DNA of 64,000 bases, from contig UPZA01000001.1 in NCBI GenBank assembly GCA_900538575.1, forward strand, positions 1-64,000, read 5' to 3'. This document shows positions 36,003-44,653 of this stretch, one piece after another (position 1 is the first letter of the stretch; every line of letters begins with the position of its first letter). This stretch comes from an uncultured Ruminococcus sp. Lineage in GTDB: Bacteria; Bacillota; Clostridia; Oscillospirales; Ruminococcaceae. The notes beneath the pieces were generated by a model. It was not told the origin of the DNA. It made no database searches and was given only the letters and a program-made list of their open reading frames with translations. The translations under genes and the position numbers were made by a program.

Positions 36003-37190
36003 TTAGAAATTAGGTTCGGTATTTTCATTTACGATCGACCGCCCCATATCGTCATAATTAAAAGGCTCCGGTATCAGATTAAACCTCTGTATCGAAGTTA
36101 TTCCGGAAAATACCGGAACATTTTCACTGACTTCGCGGTAAAAGCCGTTTGAATAGGCGCTCACCATATATGTTTCATAATGCTCAAACGATTCCGGAGT
36201 GTTACCCGTTCCCATAGGCGGAGCCGGAAGCTCTATAATCGGAACAGAACCGCTTTCATCGGTAATTCCCGTAAACATTATATCCTCTTCTTTTCCGTTC
36301 TTTTTTGTTACTGAGACTGCTGCTCCCGATACCGGTATTCCGTTTTCGCCGGTTCTAACCTCAACCTTTAAAAAACCATGCTCGCTGTTTACAGGATTAG
36401 CCGTTCGACCGGTAGTCCTTGATGATATACCGGGTTCTGTTACTGTAACGGGCTTATTCTCCTGCCGCGGTGATGACTGCCTAATAAAATCAGGTATAAT
36501 AGGCGACGGAAAACGATTTTCAAAATTTGATTCGTCTTCCCTTACATCGTTTTCCATATTAGAAATTTCTGCTTCGGAAAAAATATTTTCTGCCAATCTC
36601 TCAACGGCGCTTTTCTGAGAATCATCGCCGTTTCTATCCATAGTTTCCCTCATCAACCTATTCTGTGTTTCCATACCCGTTTGCCCCTGCGGTATTTCTC
36701 TCATCATGCCTGGCTGCTGCTCCGTGACCGTTTGCCCCTGCGGCATTTCTCTCATCACGCTTTGCTGCTGCTCCGTGACCGTTTGCCCCTGCGGTATTTC
36801 TCTCATCATGCTTGGCTGCTGCTCCGTACTCGTTTGTCCCTGCGGTATTTCTCTCATCATGTTTGGCTGCTGCCCCGTGACCGTTTGCCCCTGCGGTATT
36901 TCTCTCATCATGCTTGACTGCTGCTCCGTGACCGTTTGCCCCTGCGGCATTTCTCTAACCTCATTTAAATTTATTTCGGGCTCTGGCATATTATTATCAG
37001 ACATTCTTTCCGCATTATTTATCCTTTGAGTCGCTGAATTATTATTCACAGGTATTGAATTACCTAAAGCAGATGATGGTCCGGACTGTACCCCTTCCGC
37101 ATTAGAATTCGCATTTCCGCTTTTTGCATACAGCTTCATCATTTCATCAAAATATCTTTGACTTTCATTTCTGAAATCGTTATCGTTCAA
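36003..37190 (-). CDS. Low-complexity repeat protein with C-terminal Ig/carboxypeptidase-regulatory-like domain
   Basis: The 395-residue product has a Gln/Asn/Ser-rich N-terminal region, six tandem 17-residue units built on REIPQGQTVTEQQ, a spacer, and a C-terminal beta-rich domain (about 270-385) of the kind GIPVSGAAVSVT...GITDESGSVPI seen in carboxypeptidase-regulatory-like folds. No signal peptide. The start is most likely the TTG at 37190, 7 bases after GGAGG; the ATG at 37208 has no site. First gene of the cluster with the two peptidoglycan-binding proteins. Function unknown; a coat or wall-associated scaffold is possible. Confidence 0.65.
   Translation of the reverse strand: MNDNDFRNESQRYFDEMMKLYAKSGNANSNAEGVQSGPSSALGNSIPVNNNSATQRINNAERMSDNNMPEPEINLNEVREMPQGQTVTEQQSSMMREIPQGQTVTGQQPNMMREIPQGQTSTEQQPSMMREIPQGQTVTEQQQSVMREMPQGQTVTEQQPGMMREIPQGQTGMETQNRLMRETMDRNGDDSQKSAVERLAENIFSEAEISNMENDVREDESNFENRFPSPIIPDFIRQSSPRQENKPVTVTEPGISSRTTGRTANPVNSEHGFLKVEVRTGENGIPVSGAAVSVTKKNGKEEDIMFTGITDESGSVPIIELPAPPMGTGNTPESFEHYETYMVSAYSNGFYREVSENVPVFSGITSIQRFNLIPEPFNYDDMGRSIVNENTEPNF
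36660..36960 (-). repeat. Six-copy 51-bp in-frame tandem repeat
   Basis: The string TTTGCCCCTGCGG (one variant TTTGTCCCTGCGG) recurs at 36680, 36731, 36782, 36833, 36884 and 36935, exactly 51 bases apart. Each unit encodes 17 residues around MREIPQGQT. Copies differ by a few bases, mostly in the TVTEQQ part. Confidence 0.95.
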
Positions 37191-37345
37191 AATTATTCCT
37201 CCATTCATTTAAAATAAAGTTTTATTAATGTATATTCGTCCGTTATATAAAATATGTTTTTTACAGTATTTTGCCATATCATTTGTCTGATTTACAGTAA
37301 CCCGCATAAGATTTTTGATATTTATCACAAAATTAATCGTTATAG

Positions 37346-37374
37346 TTGACAAAATTTATAAAATGGTTTATACT
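37346..37374 (+). promoter_or_regulatory. Promoter of the xylanase gene
   Basis: TTGACA (37346-37351), 17 bases, TATACT (37369-37374), 36 bases before the ATG at 37411. Confidence 0.75.
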
Positions 37375-37410
37375 TTTTAATGAAAAAAATAATATACAGG
37401 AGAGCATCAT

Positions 37411-40400
37411 ATGATAAAAAAACGAATAATATCATGCATTATTTCAGCAGCTATGCTAATATGCATGACAGCTACCATGCCTTTTTCGGCGTCGGCTGAA
37501 ATCGTTGAAATTTTTAAAGACGATTTTGAAAACGGCTTCGGCGGATGGGCCGGCAGAGGCGACGCCTCCATAAGCGTTGTGGACGCTGCCGCAAACACAG
37601 GCAGTAAATCGCTTTATGTTAGTGAAAGAACAATCGCATGGCACGGCGCCGCATGCGCTAAAATAAAAGAGCTGCGACCAGGTAAAAACTATTACATCAG
37701 CGGATATGTAATGCAAGATGAAGGAAACGATACCGAGCAGATCAATTTACAGATACTATACAAGGATTCAAGCGGCAAAGAACAGTATAAATCAATTGCA
37801 AATACCCAGGCAAAAAAAGGCGAATGGGCGAAGGTAGGCGGAAATTATACCATTCCGGACGACGCTTCAAACGTAACGATTTATTTTGAAACGCCGTCTA
37901 ATCTTATAAACTTTTATATCGACGACATTTCGGCAACGGGCGAGCCTAATGATGACGGTGAAACGGCAGAAGGCTTCACCGAAAATTTTGAGAGTGGAAT
38001 AAACGGCTGGAGCGGAAGAGGCGACGCCGTTTGCGAAATTGTTTCAGGCGTCGGCTGCGAAGGAAGCAGCGCTTTATTCACTTCCGGCAGAAAAAGCCTT
38101 TGGAACGGTCCCTCAGCAAATAAAACAATGGTTCTTTCCGCAAAGGGCTATTATAAATTCACGGGCTGGGTTATGTATAACGGTGACGAATGGTCGGAAA
38201 CACAGACCTTTTCCATGAATATACAGTTTCAGCAGGAAGGCAAAGAGCAATATATCGAAATCGGACGGGTTACCGCCTCTAAGGGCGAATGGGCTAAAAT
38301 TGAAGCGAAATATACTATACCGGCTGACGCTGCAAATTTTGTGATTTATTTTCAAACGGCTTGGAAAAATGACGCAAGCGTAACGGATCAGGATCTTATG
38401 GATTTTTATATAGATAATGTATCCGCAGAGCCGCTTCCCGAGCCGCAGGCTCAGATGGATATTCCAAGCCTTAAAGACGTATATTCTGATTATTTTATTC
38501 TCGGAGGCTCCTGCTCAAAGGGCGATATGGAGGTCCAGGCAGCAAAGGATATTATAGTAAAGCACTACGACAGCATAACATTCGGAAACACATTAAAGCC
38601 GGATTCAACTCTTGATCAGTCGGCGTCAAAAAAATATGCTGCTGAACACAACGACGATACAAATCCTCAGGTGAATATTGACGCTGCAAGAAAACAGCTT
38701 GATTTCGTAAAGGAAAACAATATAAAAGTAAGAGGCCACGTTCTTGTATGGCACAGTCAGACGCCGGACTGGTTCTTTAAGGAAAATTTTGATGACGACG
38801 GCGCATGGGTATCAAAAGAGGTAATGATAAAAAGGCTTGAAAACTATATAAAAAATCTTATGCAGACGCTCAAGGACGAATATCCGGAGGTTGAATTTTA
38901 CGCATGGGACGTAGTCAACGAAGCCTTTTCAGAGCAAGGAACAATGCGTGAGGCCGGCTCAAATAATATTGTGTCTGGTCAGTCTGCATGGGTTAAGGTA
39001 TTCGGCGACGATTCGTTTATCAATTACGCCTTTAAATTTGCAAGACAATACGCTCCGGAAGGCTGCAAGCTGTTTTATAATGATTATAACGAATATACTC
39101 CCGCAAAGCGAGACGGAATCATTAAAAAAATTAAAGAGCTTGTTAAGGAGGGAAATATCGACGGCATAGGCATGCAGTCCCACATAGGCATGAGCTATCC
39201 TTCCATAGAGCTTTATGAGGAAGCGTTCAGAAAATATGATGAGCTTGGTCTTGAAATACACATTACCGAGCTTGATATAGATCAAAAATCAAACAGTCAG
39301 GAAAGCATGCTTGACCTGGCACAGCGTTATCAGGATGTTTTCAACCTATTTAAAAAACTGGTAAATGAAGGTGTAAATCTTACGGCAGTTATAACATGGG
39401 GAATTTCTGACAGCAGCTCATGGATCGGAGGATATCCAAATCTGTTCGATACCGATTATCAGGCAAAAGACGCATTTTACGCTGTGGCTGATACGGACAA
39501 GGAAATTCAGAAAATAAAAACGTCAAGCTCATTGGAATATGACGGAACTGATTCCGACTATGAAAAGGCGTTCAGTCTGCAAAAGAAAAACGAAATTGTT
39601 AATGCAGCGTCCTTCAGAACAATATGGAGCGGAAATACAGTTATTTTCAGACTTGAATCCGCTGTAATCGGAAATGCAAGAATAGTATTTGAAGGCAAAA
39701 CAGATGAGACGCTTATTTCAAAATCAGTTCATTTAAAGGCCGGAGAAACAAAAGATATTGAAATAGATTTGTCTGAACTCAGTATAAAATCCGGCGCCTC
39801 GGCAGGTATGGAGATAATTATTGAAGAGGAAACAGATAAATCCGGCGTTTATAATTATTATGCCTGGAACACAAATGAAATTCAAAGCGCTGAAGACATA
39901 GAGTATACCTTCGGCAAGCTTAATTTTATCGGACAGCCGCTGAGCGCAGCAGCATATAAGATATCGGAGGCTCCTGTAATAGACGGTAATATCGACGACT
40001 GCTGGCGGCAGGCTGAAGCCGTCGACGTCAATAAATATACTATGGGCAAGGACGGAGCCTACGGTACTGCAAAGGCTTTGTGGGATAAAGATTATATTTA
40101 TTTCATGATAGAGGTTAATGATAAAAACCTAAGCAAAGCTAACGCAAGCGCATATGAACAGGACACGGTAGAAATATTTTTTGATGAAAATAACGGAAAG
40201 ACCTCATATTATGAGGAAGATGACATTCAGATAAGAGTCAACTATGACAACGAGGTGACTGTTACTGACGGAAAATCTCCGGACATATATAAGACAGCGG
40301 CAAAAATAACGGACGGCGGTTATATTGTCGAAATTGCCATACCGCATACTATTAAAGAATTTGAAGCCAATCAGGTTGTCGGTTATGACGTGCAGATCAA

Positions 40401-40698
40401 CGACGACAACGGAGAGGGCAAACGAACCGGAATAGCCAATTGGAGCGATCTTACCGGTCAGGGATACATCAACACGTCAGGCTTCGGAGTTCTTGAGCTT
40501 AAAAATGATCCTTCGGAATTTGAAATCGGAGATATAAATTCTGACGGACAGGTTAATGCCGCAGATCTTGTAATGCTCCAAAAATATCTTGTACAATCAG
40601 TCAGGTATATTGAAAACGCAGACGCTGCCGATATTAACAGCGATAATGTATTAAACGTATTCGACGCGTCGCTTCTGAGAGGAATTATACTGAAATAA
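37411..40698 (+). CDS. Cellulosomal GH10 xylanase: CBM22-CBM22-GH10-CBM9-dockerin
   Basis: A 1095-residue secreted enzyme. Residues 1-29 are a signal peptide. Two CBM22-like modules follow (about 30-175 and 190-345; each starts DFENGF.GW or NFESGINGW). The GH10 catalytic domain (about 350-690) shows HVLVWHSQTPDWF, the acid/base Glu504 in WDVVNEAF and the nucleophile Glu620 in ITELDI. A linker region is followed by a CBM9-like module (about 851-1030, APVIDGNIDDCW) and a dockerin (about 1040-1095) with GDINSDGQVNAAD and ADINSDNVLNVFD. It should cleave xylan while attached to a cellulosome. Own promoter and terminator. Confidence 0.95.
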   Translation: MIKKRIISCIISAAMLICMTATMPFSASAEIVEIFKDDFENGFGGWAGRGDASISVVDAAANTGSKSLYVSERTIAWHGAACAKIKELRPGKNYYISGYVMQDEGNDTEQINLQILYKDSSGKEQYKSIANTQAKKGEWAKVGGNYTIPDDASNVTIYFETPSNLINFYIDDISATGEPNDDGETAEGFTENFESGINGWSGRGDAVCEIVSGVGCEGSSALFTSGRKSLWNGPSANKTMVLSAKGYYKFTGWVMYNGDEWSETQTFSMNIQFQQEGKEQYIEIGRVTASKGEWAKIEAKYTIPADAANFVIYFQTAWKNDASVTDQDLMDFYIDNVSAEPLPEPQAQMDIPSLKDVYSDYFILGGSCSKGDMEVQAAKDIIVKHYDSITFGNTLKPDSTLDQSASKKYAAEHNDDTNPQVNIDAARKQLDFVKENNIKVRGHVLVWHSQTPDWFFKENFDDDGAWVSKEVMIKRLENYIKNLMQTLKDEYPEVEFYAWDVVNEAFSEQGTMREAGSNNIVSGQSAWVKVFGDDSFINYAFKFARQYAPEGCKLFYNDYNEYTPAKRDGIIKKIKELVKEGNIDGIGMQSHIGMSYPSIELYEEAFRKYDELGLEIHITELDIDQKSNSQESMLDLAQRYQDVFNLFKKLVNEGVNLTAVITWGISDSSSWIGGYPNLFDTDYQAKDAFYAVADTDKEIQKIKTSSSLEYDGTDSDYEKAFSLQKKNEIVNAASFRTIWSGNTVIFRLESAVIGNARIVFEGKTDETLISKSVHLKAGETKDIEIDLSELSIKSGASAGMEIIIEEETDKSGVYNYYAWNTNEIQSAEDIEYTFGKLNFIGQPLSAAAYKISEAPVIDGNIDDCWRQAEAVDVNKYTMGKDGAYGTAKALWDKDYIYFMIEVNDKNLSKANASAYEQDTVEIFFDENNGKTSYYEEDDIQIRVNYDNEVTVTDGKSPDIYKTAAKITDGGYIVEIAIPHTIKEFEANQVVGYDVQINDDNGEGKRTGIANWSDLTGQGYINTSGFGVLELKNDPSEFEIGDINSDGQVNAADLVMLQKYLVQSVRYIENADAADINSDNVLNVFDASLLRGIILK

Positions 40699-40702
40699 AC
40701 CA

Positions 40703-40735
40703 AAAACGGCGTGAAATTATTCACGCCGTTTTTAT
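40703..40735. terminator. Bidirectional terminator
   Basis: AAAACGGCGTGAA / TTCACGCCGTTTT (about 40703-40733) with a four-base loop and flanking A and T runs, between the convergent xylanase and beta-propeller genes. Confidence 0.9.
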
Positions 40736-42826
40736 TTAAAATTGTATATAATCTGTTTGAGTAATAGTAACGGCGTCCGCCGCCTTAAATTCATCTGACG
40801 ATACCGCATAGAGATAACCGTCGATATACACCGCTCTTCTGAAATTTTCCGAGTCCTGCCCGTTTTCCTTATTAATAGATCCTTTATAAGTAAAACTGTC
40901 GTTTTCAAAAGAATAAAACTGATAGGAATATAAGCTCTGTCCATTTTCGTCGTAATTGTATTTATCTACAGGAAATCCAATTAGATTTCTCTCCTCGTCT
41001 ATAAACAAGGCTTTACGCTCATAAACTGCCTCGGAATATATATACTCGAATTCGCCGCCGCTTATTAAAGAAACTGAGTCAAGCGCCGCAAGCTCATCGG
41101 GATTGCTGTTATCAAACATAGTGACCTTTATTCCGGTCTCCATTCCGGTATCCTCATCCGCTTCCGCACCGAATCCAAGAAGAAGTCCGTCGCCCCATTT
41201 CTGCATATACGAGCTGTAACCGCTAATCTTAAGCTCGTCAAGCATTACAGGCGAATAAGGATTGCTGAGATCTATCGCATATAACGGATCAGTCTGACGG
41301 AAGGTTACCGCATATGCAGTATCTCCGCTGAAATTAACCGATTTAATCTGTTCGTTAATTCCAAAATCGCTTATGCTTCCGACGACCTTCATATCCATAT
41401 CCAATACATACAAGCTGTTTTTCTGTGTTACCAGCGCATTAGTCGCTATACTGCTGTCCTCTTCGGCAAAAACGGTTGATTCCTCCCATACGTTTTCTGT
41501 AACCGCTATCCTGAAAAATCCATTATATTCACTCATAGAAAACTGATCGTTCACATAGCCGTTTACCTTACCGGACGCCTGAGGCGCTACGGCTCCGCCG
41601 CTTACCGAAAATCGGGTAATCTCAGATTCATCATATCCTGACACCACATATAAATTCTGCGGAGAACAATATACGTTATTTGTGTAACCGGCGATGGATT
41701 TCATATCTACGGGCTGATTAGGGGTTTCGCTGTTCAAATCAAGTCCGGATATGTTGGTATATGAAACATAATCATATAGTTCTGTGATTTTGCAGGACGG
41801 TATCATAATATTTTCAGGATCAACATAGCGGCTTTCATTACCGACGCAATATTGCGGAATATAATTATCTATATCATCGTCTGACGTTTCTTCATAATCT
41901 AAATATTTATCATCGGAAGAAATTATATAAAGATAGCCGTCCGACATAAGCCTAACGTCATTATAACTTCCCTCCTGAATATAATATCCGATCAGTTCCA
42001 AGTTTGAGGCGTTAAAAACGGCCGTATAGGTATCAGCCTGAACACCGCAGCCATAGCACGAATCATAATATTCCGAATTCTCTCCGTCGCTATTATTATA
42101 ATACTCGCACACAGCTATGAGTTTTCCTTTATAAATATACATGTCCCTTATTTCGCCGAACATTCTGCCGATACCAAGCTTGCCAGATACGCTCATTGAG
42201 CTGTGATCCAAAAACCTTCCGTTATCAGCCCGAGCAATATAAATATTATCTCCGTTTGCATAAAAAATTCTGTCGCCGTCGGTTTTTACAATATCCGCCT
42301 CAAGTACTCCCTCCTCCTGATTATAGGTGTCTGAAAAATCCTTTTTAGCCGATCCGTCAATATCGTCTGTTGAACCGTTTTCAACGACAGATTCAGATTC
42401 CATTGCATCCTCATAAACAATGTCTCCGCCGCCAGCATAGCCCTTGACGCCGCCGTTTAAAATCCCTTTAAGAGTATTCCTGAACCTGGTAAGCTTAGTG
42501 GCAGCCGTAAAATAATTATAAACCTCGCTGTAATTGTCAGCCGATTTCATAGAACTTGCCTCAGCGGCCTTATTCGTATCGTTTATTACGATTTGATCTT
42601 TATAAAGAGACGGCTTCATAAAATATACAGATGTTCCGAAAACAACGGCAAGGGCTGCCGCTGCCGCCGCAATACGCATTATTCTGCTTTTTTTAATCCT
42701 GCTTCGTTTTTTTTGAGAATAATTATTATCAAGCGTTCTCTTAATATTTTCCGGCTCAAGCCTTTCAGGAATACTGCAATTTTCAAGGATCTGTTTTATT
42801 CTTTTGTCGTTGCTATTATCACTCAT
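40736..42826 (-). CDS. Membrane-anchored beta-propeller protein, putative anti-sigma factor
   Basis: The 696-residue product has a cytoplasmic N-terminus of about 55 residues rich in charged residues (RIKQILENCSIPERLEPENI), a transmembrane segment at about 58-78 and a large extracellular part with repeated strands such as YAIDLSNPYSPV and SVNFSGDTAYAVTF, matching the secreted beta-propeller family (PF09826 type). It starts 15 bases after the ECF sigma gene and has GGAG at 8 bases before the ATG. Position and topology suggest that the short cytoplasmic part restrains the sigma factor while the propeller senses something outside; that is inference. Confidence 0.75.
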   Translation of the reverse strand: MSDNSNDKRIKQILENCSIPERLEPENIKRTLDNNYSQKKRSRIKKSRIMRIAAAAAALAVVFGTSVYFMKPSLYKDQIVINDTNKAAEASSMKSADNYSEVYNYFTAATKLTRFRNTLKGILNGGVKGYAGGGDIVYEDAMESESVVENGSTDDIDGSAKKDFSDTYNQEEGVLEADIVKTDGDRIFYANGDNIYIARADNGRFLDHSSMSVSGKLGIGRMFGEIRDMYIYKGKLIAVCEYYNNSDGENSEYYDSCYGCGVQADTYTAVFNASNLELIGYYIQEGSYNDVRLMSDGYLYIISSDDKYLDYEETSDDDIDNYIPQYCVGNESRYVDPENIMIPSCKITELYDYVSYTNISGLDLNSETPNQPVDMKSIAGYTNNVYCSPQNLYVVSGYDESEITRFSVSGGAVAPQASGKVNGYVNDQFSMSEYNGFFRIAVTENVWEESTVFAEEDSSIATNALVTQKNSLYVLDMDMKVVGSISDFGINEQIKSVNFSGDTAYAVTFRQTDPLYAIDLSNPYSPVMLDELKISGYSSYMQKWGDGLLLGFGAEADEDTGMETGIKVTMFDNSNPDELAALDSVSLISGGEFEYIYSEAVYERKALFIDEERNLIGFPVDKYNYDENGQSLYSYQFYSFENDSFTYKGSINKENGQDSENFRRAVYIDGYLYAVSSDEFKAADAVTITQTDYIQF

Positions 42827-42840
42827 AATATCTTCTCCTT

Positions 42841-43344
42841 TCATTCACAAAGACTTAGACGTAGCTTTTCTTTGATTCGCGAAAGCTTTGAACGTACCGT
42901 AGACGCCTTAATTCCGCTTATTTCCGCTATTTCCATACTCTTGTAACCTCCCAGAACCGAAAGAGACAGAATTGCCCTTGATTCATCGTCAAGCAGACAA
43001 ACGGCTTCCCTCAGCTCCGAGCTTTCAAAATCAAACTCTCCGACATATAAGCTCTCCGGACTTATCTCTGCTCCTGAGTTCATATATTCTCTTTGCCGTT
43101 TTTTTATTTTAGCAAAAAGTATTTTCATAATCCACGCCTTGAATGCCTCGGCGTTTTTCAGTCTTCCTATATTTTCGAATGCGTCCGCAACCGCGTCGCT
43201 TACCGCGTCAGCAGCGTCGTGGGTATTTCTAAGATTATATAAGGCCGTTCGGTACATATCCTTATACACAAGAGAATAAAGCCTTGAAAACGCTGCGGTG
43301 TCTCCCCTTCCGGCAAGCTCGGCGTCTGTTCTGAAATCATGCAT
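42841..43344 (-). CDS. ECF-type RNA polymerase sigma factor
   Basis: The 167-residue product has region 2 (about 15-80: FSRLYSLVYKDMYRTAL, AEAFKAWIMKIL) and region 4 (about 108-160: LSLSVLGGYKSMEIAEISG followed by KASTVRSKLSRIKEKLR), without regions 1.1 and 3, the standard ECF layout. GGGGG precedes the ATG. It is followed by the membrane beta-propeller gene, which probably encodes its regulator. Targets unknown. Confidence 0.9.
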   Translation of the reverse strand: MHDFRTDAELAGRGDTAAFSRLYSLVYKDMYRTALYNLRNTHDAADAVSDAVADAFENIGRLKNAEAFKAWIMKILFAKIKKRQREYMNSGAEISPESLYVGEFDFESSELREAVCLLDDESRAILSLSVLGGYKSMEIAEISGIKASTVRSKLSRIKEKLRLSLCE

Positions 43345-43526
43345 TATAAAATCCCCCTTTGAACCGATTCATAATATAAGTGTTTTAAATCGTATGAATT
43401 GCTGCACATAAACTTAAAATATGGTAAAGTGTACAAAATATATTTATATTTTTATGAAAATATCACCAATAAACGGTATAGCTTTTTATATTATAGCATT
43501 AAATTATTATATTTTCAAATTTAATC

Positions 43527-43555
43527 TTTACATGGATTTTTACTCATGATATAAT
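43527..43555 (+). promoter_or_regulatory. Promoter of deoD
   Basis: TTTACA (43527-43532), 17 bases, TATAAT (43550-43555); 35 bases before the ATG. Confidence 0.7.
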
Positions 43556-43590
43556 ATAAAGTATATAAATCGGAAAGGAAGTAGAAATCA

Positions 43591-44304
43591 ATGCCGACAC
43601 CGCATAACAGCGCAGAGAAAGGCGCGATAGCCAAAACCGTACTAATGCCCGGAGATCCGCTGAGGGCAGAATATATTGCCAAAACATATCTTGATAATCC
43701 CGTATGCTACAACAACGTCAGAGGAATGCTGGGATTTACCGGAAAATATAAGGGGACTGAAATATCAGTTCAGGGAAGCGGAATGGGGATTCCTTCTATC
43801 GGAATTTATTCCCATGAGCTTTACACAGAATATGAAGTCGACAACATCATAAGAGTCGGAACCGCCGGCGGAATCGCTGAAAATATCAGACTGCGCGACA
43901 TTATAATTGCAATGGGCGCCTGCACAAATTCAAACTTTGCAGCGCAGTTCAGACTGCCCGGAACATATGCGCCGACCGCTTCTTACAGTCTTCTCAGCAA
44001 TGCGGTTAAAGCCGCTGAACAAAAGGGGGCGTCTTATCATGTCGGCAATGTACTTTCCAGCGATACCTTTTATGACGACGGCAGCTCTCTTGCAAAATGG
44101 CAGAAAATGAATGTCCTGGGAGTTGAAATGGAATCTGCGGCTCTTTACATGAACGCAGCAAGATTCGGTAAAAAAGCGCTTTGTATTCTGACCGTTTCAG
44201 ACTGCCCGCTTAAAAATCTTTCCACAACTTCCGAGGAACGCAGAACAAGCTTTACCGACATGATGGAAATCGCACTCGAAACAGCGATAATGAGCATTAA
44301 ATAA
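43591..44304 (+). CDS. deoD: Purine nucleoside phosphorylase, DeoD type
   Basis: Phosphorolysis of purine (deoxy)nucleosides in salvage; the hexameric DeoD class. The 237-residue product has the opening MPTPHNSA, LMPGDPLRAEYIA, GSGMGIPSIGIYSHEL, GTAGG, and the catalytic-Asp SDCPL with MESAALY. The ATG follows AAAGGAAG. Monocistronic; followed by a candidate small RNA. Confidence 0.96.
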   Translation: MPTPHNSAEKGAIAKTVLMPGDPLRAEYIAKTYLDNPVCYNNVRGMLGFTGKYKGTEISVQGSGMGIPSIGIYSHELYTEYEVDNIIRVGTAGGIAENIRLRDIIIAMGACTNSNFAAQFRLPGTYAPTASYSLLSNAVKAAEQKGASYHVGNVLSSDTFYDDGSSLAKWQKMNVLGVEMESAALYMNAARFGKKALCILTVSDCPLKNLSTTSEERRTSFTDMMEIALETAIMSIK

Positions 44305-44333
44305 GCTTTAAGATTATTTTAAGAATTCTTTGA

Positions 44334-44450
44334 TATAATGCATACATGGATAAGGAAGAGCTTTAAAAAAGTTCTTTAATACTGATCCTTAATTCCCCCT
44401 CTATATCTTTATCTTTTCAAGCTATGCATTTTTTGCATAGCTATTTTTTT
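44334..44450 (+). ncRNA. Candidate small RNA between deoD and aspartokinase
   Basis: An extended -10 element, TGATATAAT, at 44331-44339 without a good -35, would start a transcript near 44346. It ends about 105 bases later at the terminator at 44420-44450. The interior can fold (AAGAGCTT with AAGTTCTT near 44357-44383, and GGAT with ATCC). No ORF beyond a six-codon frame. No known RNA family recognised. The alternative is that this is only the deoD 3' untranslated region. Confidence 0.35.
44420..44450 (+). terminator. Terminator downstream of deoD
   Basis: Perfect 9-bp stem AGCTATGCA / TGCATAGCT (44420-44442), TTTTT loop, followed by a run of seven T. Confidence 0.9.
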
Positions 44451-44587
44451 GGAATAGAAAAACCATCTGTTTAATTTATATTACATTATACATATTTTAC
44501 CGTATCGCTAATTGTACGCCTGTGGCAAACAAGCGTATTTACCAAAAGTACACACATATATAAGGAATAATTTGTAATCTATTACAC

Positions 44588-44616
44588 TTGATTTTTTTAA
44601 ACAAATACAATATACT
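44588..44616 (+). promoter_or_regulatory. Promoter of aspartokinase
   Basis: TTGATT (44588-44593), 17 bases, TATACT (44611-44616); 38 bases before the ATG at 44654. Confidence 0.7.
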
Positions 44617-44653
44617 ATTAAAGTATGAGAATTATAGTTATAAGGAGAAATAT

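Larger units (their letters stand above)
44305..44653. other. Intergenic stretch deoD to aspartokinase
   Basis: Contains the candidate small RNA, its terminator, and the aspartokinase promoter. The 130 bases between terminator and promoter (44455-44585) show no further feature. No lysine-riboswitch core is seen, and the predicted leader of the aspartokinase transcript (about 30 bases) is too short for one. Confidence 0.6.

Noticed and set aside
44455..44653. Lysine riboswitch before aspartokinase
   Set aside because: The predicted transcript leader is about 30 bases and lacks the long multi-stem lysine aptamer.
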